A stretch of DNA of 64,000 nt from Phenylobacterium sp. (GCF_025351295.1 NZ_JANXWD010000038.1:1-64000), one strand, 5' to 3'; positions 1 to 8,993 are shown, counted from the stretch's first letter. Notes: generated from the sequence alone by a model not told the origin. A program made the numbers and translations.

Positions 1-1176
1 GTCGCCGCGCTGGCCGCGCGGCTGCGCGACCTGGACCTGGCCGAGGACGCCTTCGCCGACGCCAGCGCCGCCGCCCTTGTCGCCTGGCCGAACCAGCCGC
101 CGCGCGACCCGGCCGCCTGGCTGTGGCGCGCGGCGCTGCGGCGCGCCATCGATGCGAAGCGCCGCGCCGCCGTGCGCACCCGCGCCCAGCTCGATCCGCC
201 CGACCCCCTGCCCACGCCCGAGGAGGCGCTGATGGCCGCGGACGATCCGATCCCCGACGAGCGGCTGAAGCTGATCTTCGTGTGCTGCCATCCCGCCATT
301 GCCCCGGACTCACGGGCCGCCCTGACCCTGAAGGTGGTCTGCGGCCTCTCCACGCCGCGTCTGGCCCGCGCCTTCTTCGTCGCCGAGCCGGCCATGCTGC
401 AGCGGATCACGCGGGCCAAGAAGAAGATCGCCGCCGCCGGCGTGCCCTTCGAGGTCCCGGGCCGCGAGGCATGGCCCGACCGGCTGGAAGCGGTGCTGAC
501 CACCCTGGAGATCGCCTACGCCCAGGCCTATGAGGACGCCGCCCTGGCCGACGAGACCGCCGGCTTCGCCGCCGAGGTCCTGCGCCTCTCCGGACTGCTG
601 GCCGAGCTCATGCCGGCCGAACCCGAGGTGTTGGGCCTGGCCGCCCTGGTCCGGCTGGCCGAGGCGCGGCGCCCCGCCCGCCTGGACGACGCCGGCGCCA
701 TGGTTCCGCCGCCCGAGCAGGACACCGCCCTGTGGCGCCCCGACCTGATCGCCGAAGCCGCCGCCCTCCTGGAGCGCGCCGCCGCCCTGAGCCACAGCGG
801 CCCGCGCCAGATCCTTGCCACTATCCATGCGGCGCATTGCAGCCGCGCCGAGACCGGCATCACCCCCTGGCCCGATATCGCCGCCCTCTATGACATCCTG
901 GTCGAGCTCCGCCCCCACGCCGCCGCCGCCGTCAATCGCGCCGTCGCCCTCGGCGAGGCCCACGGGCCCGAAGCCGGCCTCGCCGCGCTCCGCGCCATCC
1001 AGGGGGTCGAAGCCTGGCTGCCCTACCAGGCGGCGCTGGCCGGGCTCTCGATCATGGCCGGAGACCGCGCCACCGCCAGACTGGCCTGGCGCGCCGCGCT
1101 CGCGCTCAATCCCGCGCCGGCTGAACGGCTCTACCTCGAGCGTCAACTCGCCCTCAGGGCGGCGGCGCCCTGCTGA
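1..1176 (+). CDS. ECF-type RNA polymerase sigma factor, DUF6596 family (5' end missing)
   Basis: The reading frame is open from the first base of the window, so the N-terminus lies upstream. What is visible runs from the end of sigma region 2 (LAEDAFADA, then WPNQPPRDPAAWLWR) through the region 4 helix-turn-helix (ALTLKVVCGLSTPRLARAF) into a long C-terminal extension of about 220 residues. That layout is typical of the large ECF sigma factors carrying the DUF6596/TPR-like tail. In this family the gene usually follows a YciI-like (DCG) protein, which cannot be checked here. The extension replaces an anti-sigma factor in known members; the target regulon cannot be told from sequence. The gene ends 7 bp before the convergent LuxR-type pseudogene. 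Confidence 0.88.
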   Translation, partial: VAALAARLRDLDLAEDAFADASAAALVAWPNQPPRDPAAWLWRAALRRAIDAKRRAAVRTRAQLDPPDPLPTPEEALMAADDPIPDERLKLIFVCCHPAIAPDSRAALTLKVVCGLSTPRLARAFFVAEPAMLQRITRAKKKIAAAGVPFEVPGREAWPDRLEAVLTTLEIAYAQAYEDAALADETAGFAAEVLRLSGLLAELMPAEPEVLGLAALVRLAEARRPARLDDAGAMVPPPEQDTALWRPDLIAEAAALLERAAALSHSGPRQILATIHAAHCSRAETGITPWPDIAALYDILVELRPHAAAAVNRAVALGEAHGPEAGLAALRAIQGVEAWLPYQAALAGLSIMAGDRATARLAWRAALALNPAPAERLYLERQLALRAAAPC

Positions 1177-1182
1177 ACTCGC

Positions 1183-2295
1183 TCAGTGACGCGCCAGCCG
1201 GGCGAGCCGCCGACAGAGGTCGCTTTGGCCCGTCGCGCCCGTCTTGGCGTAGATGTGGACCAAGTGGCTCCGGATCGTCGGCATGGCGACCTTCAGGCGT
1301 TCCGCCACCTTGGCCGGCTCCAGGCCTTCGAACAGCGCCGCCGCCACCCGGATTTCAGCCGGGGTCAGGTCGAACAGGTCCCGCAGCATCGGTTCCGAAA
1401 GCTCGCCGTGGGCGTCCTGGTCGGCGATGCTCACCAGGACGGCCGGCCCGTCCGTGATCGGCCAGGCGTGGCGGGCGGCGAGCGGCGCGACCTCGATGAA
1501 CAGCCGCTGTTGTCCCCCCGCGGCGGCCAGGCCCATGGACCCGCCCATGCGCCGGTCGGCATCCCCGGCCCGATCGATCAGCCGCTGCAGGCACTGGGTG
1601 TCGCCGTGCGCGGGCGCAGGTGAGGCGGTCCCCCCGCACCCCCACGCCCCGCCCGCGCGCGATCAGACGATGTCCTGCCGCATTCATGTGCCGGACCACA
1701 CCCGCGCGGTTCAGCAGGAACAGGCTGTTGGGGCTTCTGTCGACGAGCTCCGCTAGGCTCTCCCCACGCTGCGGGCGCCCGAAACCGTGCGGGCCAGCCG
1801 CATCGCCCGGGTCATATGCGGATCCAGCGACATGCAGAGCGCCAGGTCGTCGCCGGTGAAGGGCCCTTGTTTCTCGGACCGATAGATATCCACGCCGGTC
1901 CAGTGGGAATTCACGCTGGCGAATCCGATGGAGACATCGGAGTAGATGTCGAATTTCTTATAGAAATCATTGTAGTACGCGGTTCGGACGAAGTCTTCCT
2001 TGGGCAGCCAGTCGATGTCGCGCTTGTATCCCGGATACCATTTGGACTGGGCGAGCTGGTCCAAAGGCGTCTTCAGCGGATTCTGCGTCGTGAACTGGCG
2101 GAAGTTGGCTTCCAGAACCGAGGCGTCGAGGTGTCCGGCGACCACGGTCCCCGCCTCGGTGAACAGGTCGTAGGACCGCAGCACCGCATCGTGTCCGCCA
2201 GCCAGTTCGGCGAAACGCCGCAGCAGGCGGGGCCACAGGGTGGCGTCGACCGCGGCTTCATAGAGGTCGTCCAGAAAGGCTTCGCGGCTTGTCAT
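1183..2295 (-). pseudogene. LuxR-type (PAS-HTH) transcriptional regulator broken by two frameshifts
   Basis: Three consecutive pieces of one ~370-residue protein lie in two frames. The N-terminal piece (start ATG at 2295, MTSREAFLDDLYEAAVDATL) stops at TAG 1753-1755. The middle piece (VDRSPNSLFLLNRAGVVRHM) is in another frame between about 1760 and 1620. The C-terminal piece returns to the first frame and carries the LuxR helix-turn-helix (LTPAEIRVAAALFEGL, then AKVAERLKVAMPTIRSHL). Adding one G in the GGGG run read at about 1762 joins pieces one and two; removing one base near 1605-1620 joins two and three. The total length equals intact members of this PAS/LuxR family common in Caulobacterales. 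It is either a real pseudogene or two sequencing errors. An alternative GTG start at 2304 is possible. Confidence 0.8.
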
Positions 2296-2736
2296 GACGC
2301 CCACCGAGTCTTGCCATCAAGGTGAGCGGGTCGAACCCACACCCGCGATCATCATCGGCACAGGGCCGATAGACCTCAAGCCACTTCGCCCTGGAGGCGA
2401 ACCCGCGGGGTTGAACGGGCGTGAGCCAACCCGCCGCCGGCCCGCGAAAATCACCTGGTCTCATCCAGGTGGATGACGCGGCCCACCGCTGGCCCATGCG
2501 ACACGGCTTGAGGGCCCGTGGACCACTGCGGGCCGGATTCTGCCGTGCGCGAGGTTTGCCGCGGCGGGTTGTTCGCGTGGAGTCGTCGAAAATGAAGTCA
2601 GGTACGCCATCGATCGCCGCTGGCCGGATCGGCCGCGCTTTCGCCCTCGCCGTCCTCGCCAGCGGTCTCTCGGCGGCTGAGCCCGCGCGGCGCGGGGACT
2701 TCCCTTTCTGGCCGCGCGCCCGTAACCCTCGCGGTC
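2296..2736. other. Intergenic region without a convincing gene
   Basis: This 441-bp gap separates the divergent LuxR-type pseudogene and the aryl-CoA ligase. It should hold both promoters, but no confident -35/-10 pair can be picked out. A small hairpin (CACCTGG at 2452-2458 with CCAGGTG at 2465-2471) is present. An ATG at 2592 opens a frame beginning like a signal peptide (MKSGTPSIAAGRIGRAF), but it runs into the ligase as an out-of-frame shadow and has no family resemblance. Confidence 0.5.
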
Positions 2737-4512
2737 ATGGACGCCGAGCGCCGCCCCTCGACTGCCCCGTTCCGGGACCCGCGCTATGCGCCGCGCCGGC
2801 TGGACGTCATCGAGCGGCCCGGCGGCGAGGTGATTCTTTCCAACCCCGCGACGTTCTCGACCGCGTTCCAGACGACGATCGCCCCGCTCGCCCATTGGGC
2901 GGCCGCGGCGCCGGACCGCGTCTGGCTGGCCGAACGCTCCGGCCACGGCTGGCGGACCCTGACCTACGCGGAGGGGTGGCAGCGGGTCTGCGCGCTGGCC
3001 GCCGGCCTGCGCAGCCTGGGCGTGGTCGGCGATCGGCCGCTGCTGATCCTGGCGCGCAACAACATCGACCACGCCCTCATCGCCTACGCCGCCATGGGCC
3101 AGGGCATGCCGGTGGCGCCGGTCTCGCCCCAGTACGGGATGCCGGGCGCCAACCTCGCGCGCCTGACCCACGCCTGCCAGGTGCTGAGCCCCGCGGCGGT
3201 CTACACCGAGGATGCGGCGCTGTTCGCCGAGGGCCTGGGCGCCGAGATCCTGGCCGGCCTGCCGGTGATCGCCGCCGCCAACCCGCGGCCGGGCGATATC
3301 GCCCTGGCGCGCCTCTACGACGCGGGTTCGGCCGAGCCGACGGCCCAGCCCGACCAGCACGCCAAGTACCTGCTGACCTCTGGCTCGACGGGCCTGCCCA
3401 AGGCGGTGATCTGCCTGCACCGGAACATGGCCTGCAACGCCGCCCAGATCACTGCGGTGTTCGACGATCCGGACCCGCCGGTGCTTGTGCACTCCGCGCC
3501 CTGGAGCCACTCCTTGGGCGCCAACGCCATCCTGCATTACGGTCTGCACCGCGGCGCCACGCTCTACATCGACGCGGGCCAGCCGACGGCCGCGCGGTTC
3601 GGCGAAACGGTGCGGAACCTCAAAAAGATTTCGCCGACCTACCAGAACATGGTGCCGGCAGCCTGGATGCTGTTCGCCGAGGCGCTGGAACAGGATGAGG
3701 CCCTGGCCCGCACCTTCTTCGCCCGGGTGCGCCTGCTGCAGTACGGCGGCGCGGCGCTTGGCCAGGCCTATGCGGACCGCATCCAGGCGGTGGCCGTGCG
3801 CACGGTCGGCGAGCGCATCTCGTTCGGGTCAGGCTATGGCGCCACCGAGACCGGGCCCACCGCCTCCAACGTGCACTGGCCCAACACCCGGATGGGCCTG
3901 ATGGGACTTCCTCTGCCCGGGACCTCGGTGCGCCTGCTGCCCGAGGCCGGCAAGATGGAGTTCCGGGTGAAGGGGCCGCAGATCGCGCCGGGCTACCTGA
4001 ACCAGCCGGAGTTGTCCGCCGCCGCCTTCGACGATGAGGGGTTCTACCGCCTGGGGGACGCGGCGCGCTTCGCCGACCCGGCCGACCCCCATGCGGGCCT
4101 GGTGTTCGACGGCCGCATCTCCGAGAACTTCAAGCTGGCCTCCGGCACCTTTGTCATGGTCGGCGACCTCAGGATCAGCGCCCTCAACGCCATCGGCAGC
4201 GCGGCCACCGATGCGGTCGTGTGCGGCGAGAACGGGGATCAGGTCGGCTTGCTGCTCTATCCCAACCCGACGATGCCGCGCGCCGAGATCGACGCCGCCG
4301 TCCGCGCCGGGCTCGCGGCCTTCAACGCCAGGGCCCAGGGTAGCGGCGGCAGGGTCGCCCGCGCCCTCATGCTGCCGGACGCCCCCGACCCTGCCTCGGG
4401 CGAGATCACCGACAAGGGCTACATCGCCCAGAGCCTCGCCCGCAGCCGCCGAGCCGACGCCGTCGAGCGCCTGTTCGCCGATCCCCCCTCTCCTGACGTG
4501 ATGGTGTTCTGA
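2737..4512 (+). CDS. Feruloyl-CoA synthase-like aryl/acyl-CoA ligase
   Basis: This 591-residue ANL-superfamily adenylating enzyme activates a carboxylic acid to an acyl-adenylate and then to a CoA thioester. The P-loop-like motif TSGSTGLPKAV is at residues 214-224. A second core motif, GYGATETGP, is near 366-374. The catalytic lysine of the C-terminal domain is in GEITDKGY (K560). The N-terminal RYAPRRLDVIERPGGEVILS and the overall length match the feruloyl-CoA synthase subgroup, which acts on hydroxycinnamates or related aromatic acids. The substrate is inferred, and no enoyl-CoA hydratase/aldolase lies nearby to support a full ferulate pathway. The stop overlaps the start of the next gene (TGATG at 4510-4514), so the two are translationally coupled. 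Confidence 0.85.
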   Translation: MDAERRPSTAPFRDPRYAPRRLDVIERPGGEVILSNPATFSTAFQTTIAPLAHWAAAAPDRVWLAERSGHGWRTLTYAEGWQRVCALAAGLRSLGVVGDRPLLILARNNIDHALIAYAAMGQGMPVAPVSPQYGMPGANLARLTHACQVLSPAAVYTEDAALFAEGLGAEILAGLPVIAAANPRPGDIALARLYDAGSAEPTAQPDQHAKYLLTSGSTGLPKAVICLHRNMACNAAQITAVFDDPDPPVLVHSAPWSHSLGANAILHYGLHRGATLYIDAGQPTAARFGETVRNLKKISPTYQNMVPAAWMLFAEALEQDEALARTFFARVRLLQYGGAALGQAYADRIQAVAVRTVGERISFGSGYGATETGPTASNVHWPNTRMGLMGLPLPGTSVRLLPEAGKMEFRVKGPQIAPGYLNQPELSAAAFDDEGFYRLGDAARFADPADPHAGLVFDGRISENFKLASGTFVMVGDLRISALNAIGSAATDAVVCGENGDQVGLLLYPNPTMPRAEIDAAVRAGLAAFNARAQGSGGRVARALMLPDAPDPASGEITDKGYIAQSLARSRRADAVERLFADPPSPDVMVF

Positions 4513-6053
4513 TGAACGGCGCCGACGCCCTGATCGCGACCCTGGTGGCCAATGAGGTCACTGCCTGTTTCGCCAACCCCGGCACCTCCGAGATGCAGTT
4601 CGTGGCCGCCCTTGACGGCGTGCCGGCCATGCGCCCGGTGCTGTGCCAGTTCGAAGGGGTGGCCACCGGCGCCGCCGACGGCTACGGCCGCATGGCCGGC
4701 AAGCCCGCCTGCACCCTGCTGCACCTGGGGCCCGGCTACGGCAACGGCGTCGCCAACCTGCACAATGCGCGGCGCGCCTACACCCCGATCGTAAACGTGG
4801 TGGGCGACCACGCCACCTATCACCGCCAGTACGACGCGCCGCTGAACTCCGACATCGCCACCCTGGTGAAGCCCAACTCGATCTGGGCGAAGTCGGCGGA
4901 CAGCCCCGACAGCGTGGCCGGCCTCGCCGCCGAGGCGGTCGCCGCCAGCTATGGACCGCCGGGCGGCCCGGTCAGCCTGATCCTGCCGGCCGACAGCGCC
5001 TGGCTGCCAGCTCAGGGCGAACCCGTCATCGCCCAGACACCCGTGCGGCCCGCGCCGGCCGCCGCCGCCATCGAGGCCGCCGCCAAGGCGATCAAGGCCG
5101 CCAGGAATCCCGTGGTGCTGATCGGCGGCCAGGCCTGCCTCGCGGCCGGGGTCCGGGAAGCCGCCCGCCTGCAGGCCGTGGGCGTCACCGTCTACAGCGA
5201 CACCTTCATCGCCCGCACGCCGCGCGGCGCCGGCGCCTTCGCGCCCAAGCGCATGCAGTACTTCGGCGAGATGGCCCTGGCCGAGCTCCAGGGCGTCGAT
5301 CTGATGGTCTATGCCGGCACCGCCATGCCGGTGGCCTTCTTCGCCTATCCGAACCGCCCCAGCGTGCTGGTCCCGGAAGGCTGCGCCAGCCTGACCCTGG
5401 TCGAGCGTAGCGAGGACTCGGTCGCCGGCCTCGCCGCCCTGGCCGACGCCCTGGGCGCGCCCAAGGAAGGCCCCACCCAGGCGCTGGCCCTGCCGGACGC
5501 CGCCCCGACCGGCAAGCTGACCGCCTATACGGTCGGCGCCTCCATCGCCCGGCACATGCCGGAGGGCGCCATCGTCTGCGACGACGCCGTGACCTCCGGC
5601 GCGGGGGTCGCCGCGGCGGCCGCGACCGCACGGCCGCACGAGGTGCTGGCACTGACTGGCGGCGCGATCGGCATCGGCCTGCCGCTGGCCATCGGCGCGG
5701 CGGTGGCGGCGCCGAACCGCAAGGTGCTATCGCTCAACGGCGACGGGTCGGCGATGTACACGATCCAGGCGCTGTGGACGATGGCGCGGGAGAACCTCGA
5801 CATCACCGTCGTGATCTTCGCCAACTATACCTACCGGATCCTCAACATCGAGATGCAGCGCACCGGCGCCGGCGACGCCGGCCCCTCGGCCCGCAAGCTG
5901 CTGGAGCTGGGCGACCCCAACATCGACTTCGTCTCGGTGGCCAAGGGCCTGGGCCTCCCGGCGGTCAGCTGCTCAACCGCCGAGGCCTTCGAAACCGCCT
6001 TCGCCGGCGCCATGGCCCAGCGCGGCCCCATGTTCATCGAGGCGAAGATTTAG
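4512..6053 (+). CDS. Thiamine-diphosphate enzyme, acetolactate synthase large subunit/benzoylformate decarboxylase type
   Basis: A 513-residue ThDP enzyme with the usual three domains. The N-terminal pyrimidine-binding domain carries the activating glutamate in QFEGVATGAADGYGRM (E48). A central domain spans about residues 190-320. The C-terminal pyrophosphate-binding domain carries GDGSAMYTIQALW (GDGS at 410-413) and the downstream Asn (FANYTYRIL). No FAD-binding signature typical of biosynthetic acetolactate synthase is evident, and no small regulatory subunit gene follows, so a 2-keto acid decarboxylase or carboligase role is more likely than branched-chain amino acid synthesis. It is coupled to the aryl-CoA ligase by a 1-bp overlap, suggesting action on the same aromatic or acyl compounds. 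The exact substrate is unknown. Confidence 0.82.
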   Translation: MNGADALIATLVANEVTACFANPGTSEMQFVAALDGVPAMRPVLCQFEGVATGAADGYGRMAGKPACTLLHLGPGYGNGVANLHNARRAYTPIVNVVGDHATYHRQYDAPLNSDIATLVKPNSIWAKSADSPDSVAGLAAEAVAASYGPPGGPVSLILPADSAWLPAQGEPVIAQTPVRPAPAAAAIEAAAKAIKAARNPVVLIGGQACLAAGVREAARLQAVGVTVYSDTFIARTPRGAGAFAPKRMQYFGEMALAELQGVDLMVYAGTAMPVAFFAYPNRPSVLVPEGCASLTLVERSEDSVAGLAALADALGAPKEGPTQALALPDAAPTGKLTAYTVGASIARHMPEGAIVCDDAVTSGAGVAAAAATARPHEVLALTGGAIGIGLPLAIGAAVAAPNRKVLSLNGDGSAMYTIQALWTMARENLDITVVIFANYTYRILNIEMQRTGAGDAGPSARKLLELGDPNIDFVSVAKGLGLPAVSCSTAEAFETAFAGAMAQRGPMFIEAKI

Positions 6054-6106
6054 GTCGGGCGACGCGCACAGGCGCGCCAGCAACGCTTTGGGTGGCGCAA
6101 CGAAAA

Positions 6107-6130
6107 GGCCCGCGGATCGCTCCGCGGGCC
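6107..6130 (-). terminator. Rho-independent terminator of the cysteine-repeat protein gene
   Basis: A perfect 10-bp GC-rich stem (GGCCCGCGGA at 6107-6116 and TCCGCGGGCC at 6121-6130) has a 4-base loop. Read on the minus strand it is followed by TTTTC, the layout of an intrinsic terminator. It lies 25 bp past the stop codon of the minus-strand gene and may also serve the convergent plus-strand operon. Confidence 0.75.
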
Positions 6131-6155
6131 CTCAGGTCCAACCCGGACTGGAGGT

Positions 6156-7493
6156 CTAGATGTTGCCCGGCAGCTTGCAGCCACCGGCCAGCGCGCAGCC
6201 GGTGACGGCGATGGGGCTGACGGTGGGTTGGCTCTGGTATTCGACCATGTAGCCCTTCAGCTTGTCAGCGCAGGCCACTTCGACATAAGTCGTGCCCTTG
6301 TCCGTCTTGCCGACCAGGCGGCTGTTGGAGACGACGCAGGTCGTGTCCGCCTTGAACTTTTTCAGGTCTGCGGTGAGCGCGCCCAGGCCGCCGTCCTTGC
6401 TCATCGAGCACTTGAAACCGGCCACCGGGGCGTGGCCGCAGTCCAGCACCATGCTGCCCTTGCCACCGGACTTGAAGACGCCGATGGCGCCCGAACCGTC
6501 CTTGCACACCAGCTCGACGTCTTCCTCGCCGGGCTTCGGCGGGAACAGGGCATATTTGTCGACGTCGCAGCTGCCGCCCGCGGCCTTGGCCAGCTTGGTG
6601 TAGAGGCCGGCCTGTTCGGTCAGCGCCGCGCGCGCGTCGGTCAGTTCGCAGCCGCCCAGGATCTGGGTGGCCTTGGCGCACTCATAGGATTCCTTCAGGG
6701 CGCCGGTGTTGTCGGCCTTGTAGATGTAGCCCTTCCCGTCCTGGCAGGAGGCTTCGTAGTAGGTCGAGCCGTCCTTCGACATGCCGACGAACCGCCGGTC
6801 CTTCACGGCGCAGCCGTTGTTTGCGGCGACGGCGATCTTGTCGATCAACGCCAGACGCGTGGCCTTGTCGCTGAGGTTGCATTTGATGTTGGTTTCGGCG
6901 TCGTCGTACATCAGGCAGTTCTGGGCCTGTAGCGGCTTGGCGCTGTCGAACGGCACGCTCCCGAGCAGGATGTAGCCGGCGCCGCTCTGGCAGACGACTT
7001 CCATGTAGGTGTTCGCCTTGGTCTGGCCGATGCCGCGCGCCTGGGTCGGCACGCAGTCCACGCCGGACGCCTTCATCATCGGACCCAGCAGGGCCTTCGG
7101 CTCGGCGTTGCCGCTGAGCAGGCAAGGGGCCGACGCCGGCTGGCCGGGGGCCGGCGGCGTGTTGGCCTCGATGCAGCTGTAGGCGGTGGGCGTCCCGGCC
7201 TCGGGCGCTTGCAGCACATAGCCCATCATGCCCGCGCCGCAGGCCACTTCGTAATAGGATTGCTTGGCCTTCTTATCCTCGCCGATCAGGCGAGCATCGG
7301 AGACCTGGCAGGGCAGGCCCGCGGCCGTGACGACGGCCGGCGCCTTGGCCATGCCCGCCTTGCGCGCTTCCGCGGAGACCGCCGGCGCGGGCGGCTTGTC
7401 CTTCGCCATCGCCGAGGCCGGAACCATCAGGATGGCTAGCATCGCCATGGCCAGCCGAAGGGCTCCCAAGCCGCTTACTTTGGGCGTCTTCAC
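6156..7493 (-). CDS. Secreted protein of five tandem four-cysteine repeats, function unknown
   Basis: I do not recognise a named family. Read from a GTG at 7493 (AGGAG about 9 bases upstream), the 445-residue product begins with a signal peptide (GALRLAMAMLAILM ending ASAMA, about residues 1-30). After a short linker come five units of 63-85 residues at about 59-143, 144-225, 226-306, 307-382 and 383-445. Each has exactly four cysteines. Units 1, 2, 3 and 5 share a Cys, then R-x-[IV]-G, then [YM]-x-E-x-x-C, mostly followed by G-x-x-GY or GY; unit 4 has lost the R-x-[IV]-G part. All 20 cysteines fall in the repeats, so two disulfides per unit are likely in the periplasm or outside. An ATG at 7556 is possible but would put charged residues before the signal peptide. 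A terminator follows at 6107-6130. Confidence 0.8.
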   Translation of the reverse strand: MKTPKVSGLGALRLAMAMLAILMVPASAMAKDKPPAPAVSAEARKAGMAKAPAVVTAAGLPCQVSDARLIGEDKKAKQSYYEVACGAGMMGYVLQAPEAGTPTAYSCIEANTPPAPGQPASAPCLLSGNAEPKALLGPMMKASGVDCVPTQARGIGQTKANTYMEVVCQSGAGYILLGSVPFDSAKPLQAQNCLMYDDAETNIKCNLSDKATRLALIDKIAVAANNGCAVKDRRFVGMSKDGSTYYEASCQDGKGYIYKADNTGALKESYECAKATQILGGCELTDARAALTEQAGLYTKLAKAAGGSCDVDKYALFPPKPGEEDVELVCKDGSGAIGVFKSGGKGSMVLDCGHAPVAGFKCSMSKDGGLGALTADLKKFKADTTCVVSNSRLVGKTDKGTTYVEVACADKLKGYMVEYQSQPTVSPIAVTGCALAGGCKLPGNI

Positions 7494-7765
7494 CGTTGTC
7501 TTCTCCTGGACCTGATTCTTGCGGTCTCGGCCCTGCGGCCGTGACTTTGCGCGCACATAGACGCTGCGATGCCGCGGCGGTCAAGATGTAGGGCGATGCA
7601 GGCTGAAGTGTGAAATAGTTCCAAAGGCTTAGCTTGAGCCTCAGGATCTAATACCCCGGTCGCGCGAGTCGCCGTCTCAGCTGCGGCAAGCATGGTCCCG
7701 GCGCCCGTAACGGAAACCCGATGGCCATACTCGCGCCAGACTTCCGGCTCTGTTAGCGATCCGAT

Positions 7766-8353
7766 ATGACCCTGTCCCGATCCGCTCTCCTGCTGCCGGC
7801 CGCCCTGCTGTGCCTGGCCGCCGCGCCCGCGCCGAAGACACCACCCGCCAGACCCGCGGCCGCGAAGGCGGTGACCGCGAAGGCCGCCCCCGCGCCTGCC
7901 AAGCCCCCGGCGACCACCACCGCCGGGACCTTCGACGCCACCAACCCCCAGGGCCTGATGTCGATCCTCGACGCGGCCGGCGCCAAGGCCCAGACCAGCC
8001 GCCGCGAGGACGATGCGGTGTTCGTGGCGGTTACCTCCTCGGCCGCGACGTTCTCGATGCAGTTCGCCGGCTGCAATCCACAGGGACGCGCCTGTGGCGC
8101 CGTACTCCTGGACCACGCCCAGGGGTCGGCCACCGTGACCGGCGCTCAGGTCAACGGTTTCAACCAGACCTCGGTGATGTGCCGCGTCTACCAGGACCGG
8201 GCCGGCCAGGCGCATGTGGTCTATTCGGCGATCCTGCTGAAGAGCATGACCCGCGACGACGTCGCGACCCACCTGCTGGCCTGGCAGGGCTGCCTCGCCG
8301 ACGCCGCGGACTTCCTGCGCGACCCGGTCGCCTATCTGGCCAACGCGGTCTAG
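7766..8353 (+). CDS. YbjN-like exported protein
   Basis: A 195-residue protein with a signal peptide (SRSALLLPAALLCLAAAPAP), an Ala/Pro/Lys-rich linker to about residue 50, and a C-terminal domain resembling YbjN. Relevant segments are NPQGLMSILDAAGAKA, a beta-rich middle FSMQFAGCNPQGRACG and a closing helix DDVATHLLAWQGCLADAADF. YbjN proteins are linked to stress and motility regulation in enterobacteria, but their biochemical role is unclear, and the exported Caulobacterales forms are uncharacterised. Its stop shares the CTAG bases with the stop of the convergent PagL-like gene (4-bp overlap). It is divergent from the cysteine-repeat gene across 272 bp. Confidence 0.7.
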   Translation: MTLSRSALLLPAALLCLAAAPAPKTPPARPAAAKAVTAKAAPAPAKPPATTTAGTFDATNPQGLMSILDAAGAKAQTSRREDDAVFVAVTSSAATFSMQFAGCNPQGRACGAVLLDHAQGSATVTGAQVNGFNQTSVMCRVYQDRAGQAHVVYSAILLKSMTRDDVATHLLAWQGCLADAADFLRDPVAYLANAV

Positions 8354-8931
8354 CGATCCAGGCCATAGCGATAGACCAGCCGCAGGCCGACGTCGGCGAC
8401 GCCGGGGTTGTAGTGGCCGGCCAGTCGGGCGTGGCTCAGGTGGATCCAGGAGGCCTCGACCGAGATCCGCGGCGTCGCCTTCCAGCCCACCGAAAGCTCC
8501 GGCTCGAACAGCACTCGCGACCCCAGGTCGAGTTTCGTCTTGAAGTCGTGCAGCCGGTTCAGGCGCTCCTGGGGGCTGAGTCCCGGCTCGTCCGGGGATG
8601 GCAGGTTGACCGGGCCGTCCTGGATCGCCACCCCGATCCCCGGCTGGATGTAGATCCGCTCGGTCAGCCTGAAGCGCCAGGACAGGCCGCTGGCCACATA
8701 GTCGGTCCCGCCCGCGGAGTTGACGCCGATCAGCAGGTGCACACGCGGCTTGCCGAGGAACGCCAGTTCGTCCAGCGCGGTGGTGCGGACGCCGGCGACG
8801 ATCTGGGCGCCTTTCTCGAAGCGGCCATAGGAAATCCCGTCGTCCACGTCGTGATAGTAGCCGCCGAGGAACACCTCGCCGGCCCGCGCCGAGCCGGCCG
8901 CCAGGGCGGTCGCCGCGGCGATGACGATCAA
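8350..8931 (-). CDS. Lipid A 3-O-deacylase (PagL)/acyloxyacyl hydrolase family outer-membrane enzyme
   Basis: The 193-residue product has alternating hydrophobic/polar strands of a small beta-barrel and the PagL-type active-site motif His-x-Ser in WIHLSHARL near the C-terminus, where PagL uses a His-Ser-Glu triad. PagL removes the 3-O acyl chain of lipid A in the outer membrane. The indicated start is a TTG with no ribosome-binding site and a signal peptide lacking a charged n-region. A CTG at 8976 has GGGAGAG six bases upstream and would add a better leader (LARSAPPCSALPSSALIV); I think that start is likely. It lies just behind the RTX gene on the same strand, probably co-transcribed. Confidence 0.78.
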   Translation of the reverse strand: MIVIAAATALAAGSARAGEVFLGGYYHDVDDGISYGRFEKGAQIVAGVRTTALDELAFLGKPRVHLLIGVNSAGGTDYVASGLSWRFRLTERIYIQPGIGVAIQDGPVNLPSPDEPGLSPQERLNRLHDFKTKLDLGSRVLFEPELSVGWKATPRISVEASWIHLSHARLAGHYNPGVADVGLRLVYRYGLDR

Positions 8932-8993
8932 AGCTGAACTGGGCAGAGCCGAACAGGGCGGAGCTGAGCGGGCCAGGGCGATCTCTCCCGCGC

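Noticed and set aside
2317-2345. Minus-strand GGTTCGACC resembling a tRNA T-loop
   Set aside because: The flanking five bases do not pair as a T-stem, and no acceptor, D or anticodon arms could be drawn.
2421-3698. 425-codon plus-strand frame over the ligase start
   Set aside because: It is a high-GC shadow frame of the aryl-CoA ligase with Arg/Pro/Ala-rich composition and no family features; a signal-peptide-like part at 2592 is not supported further.
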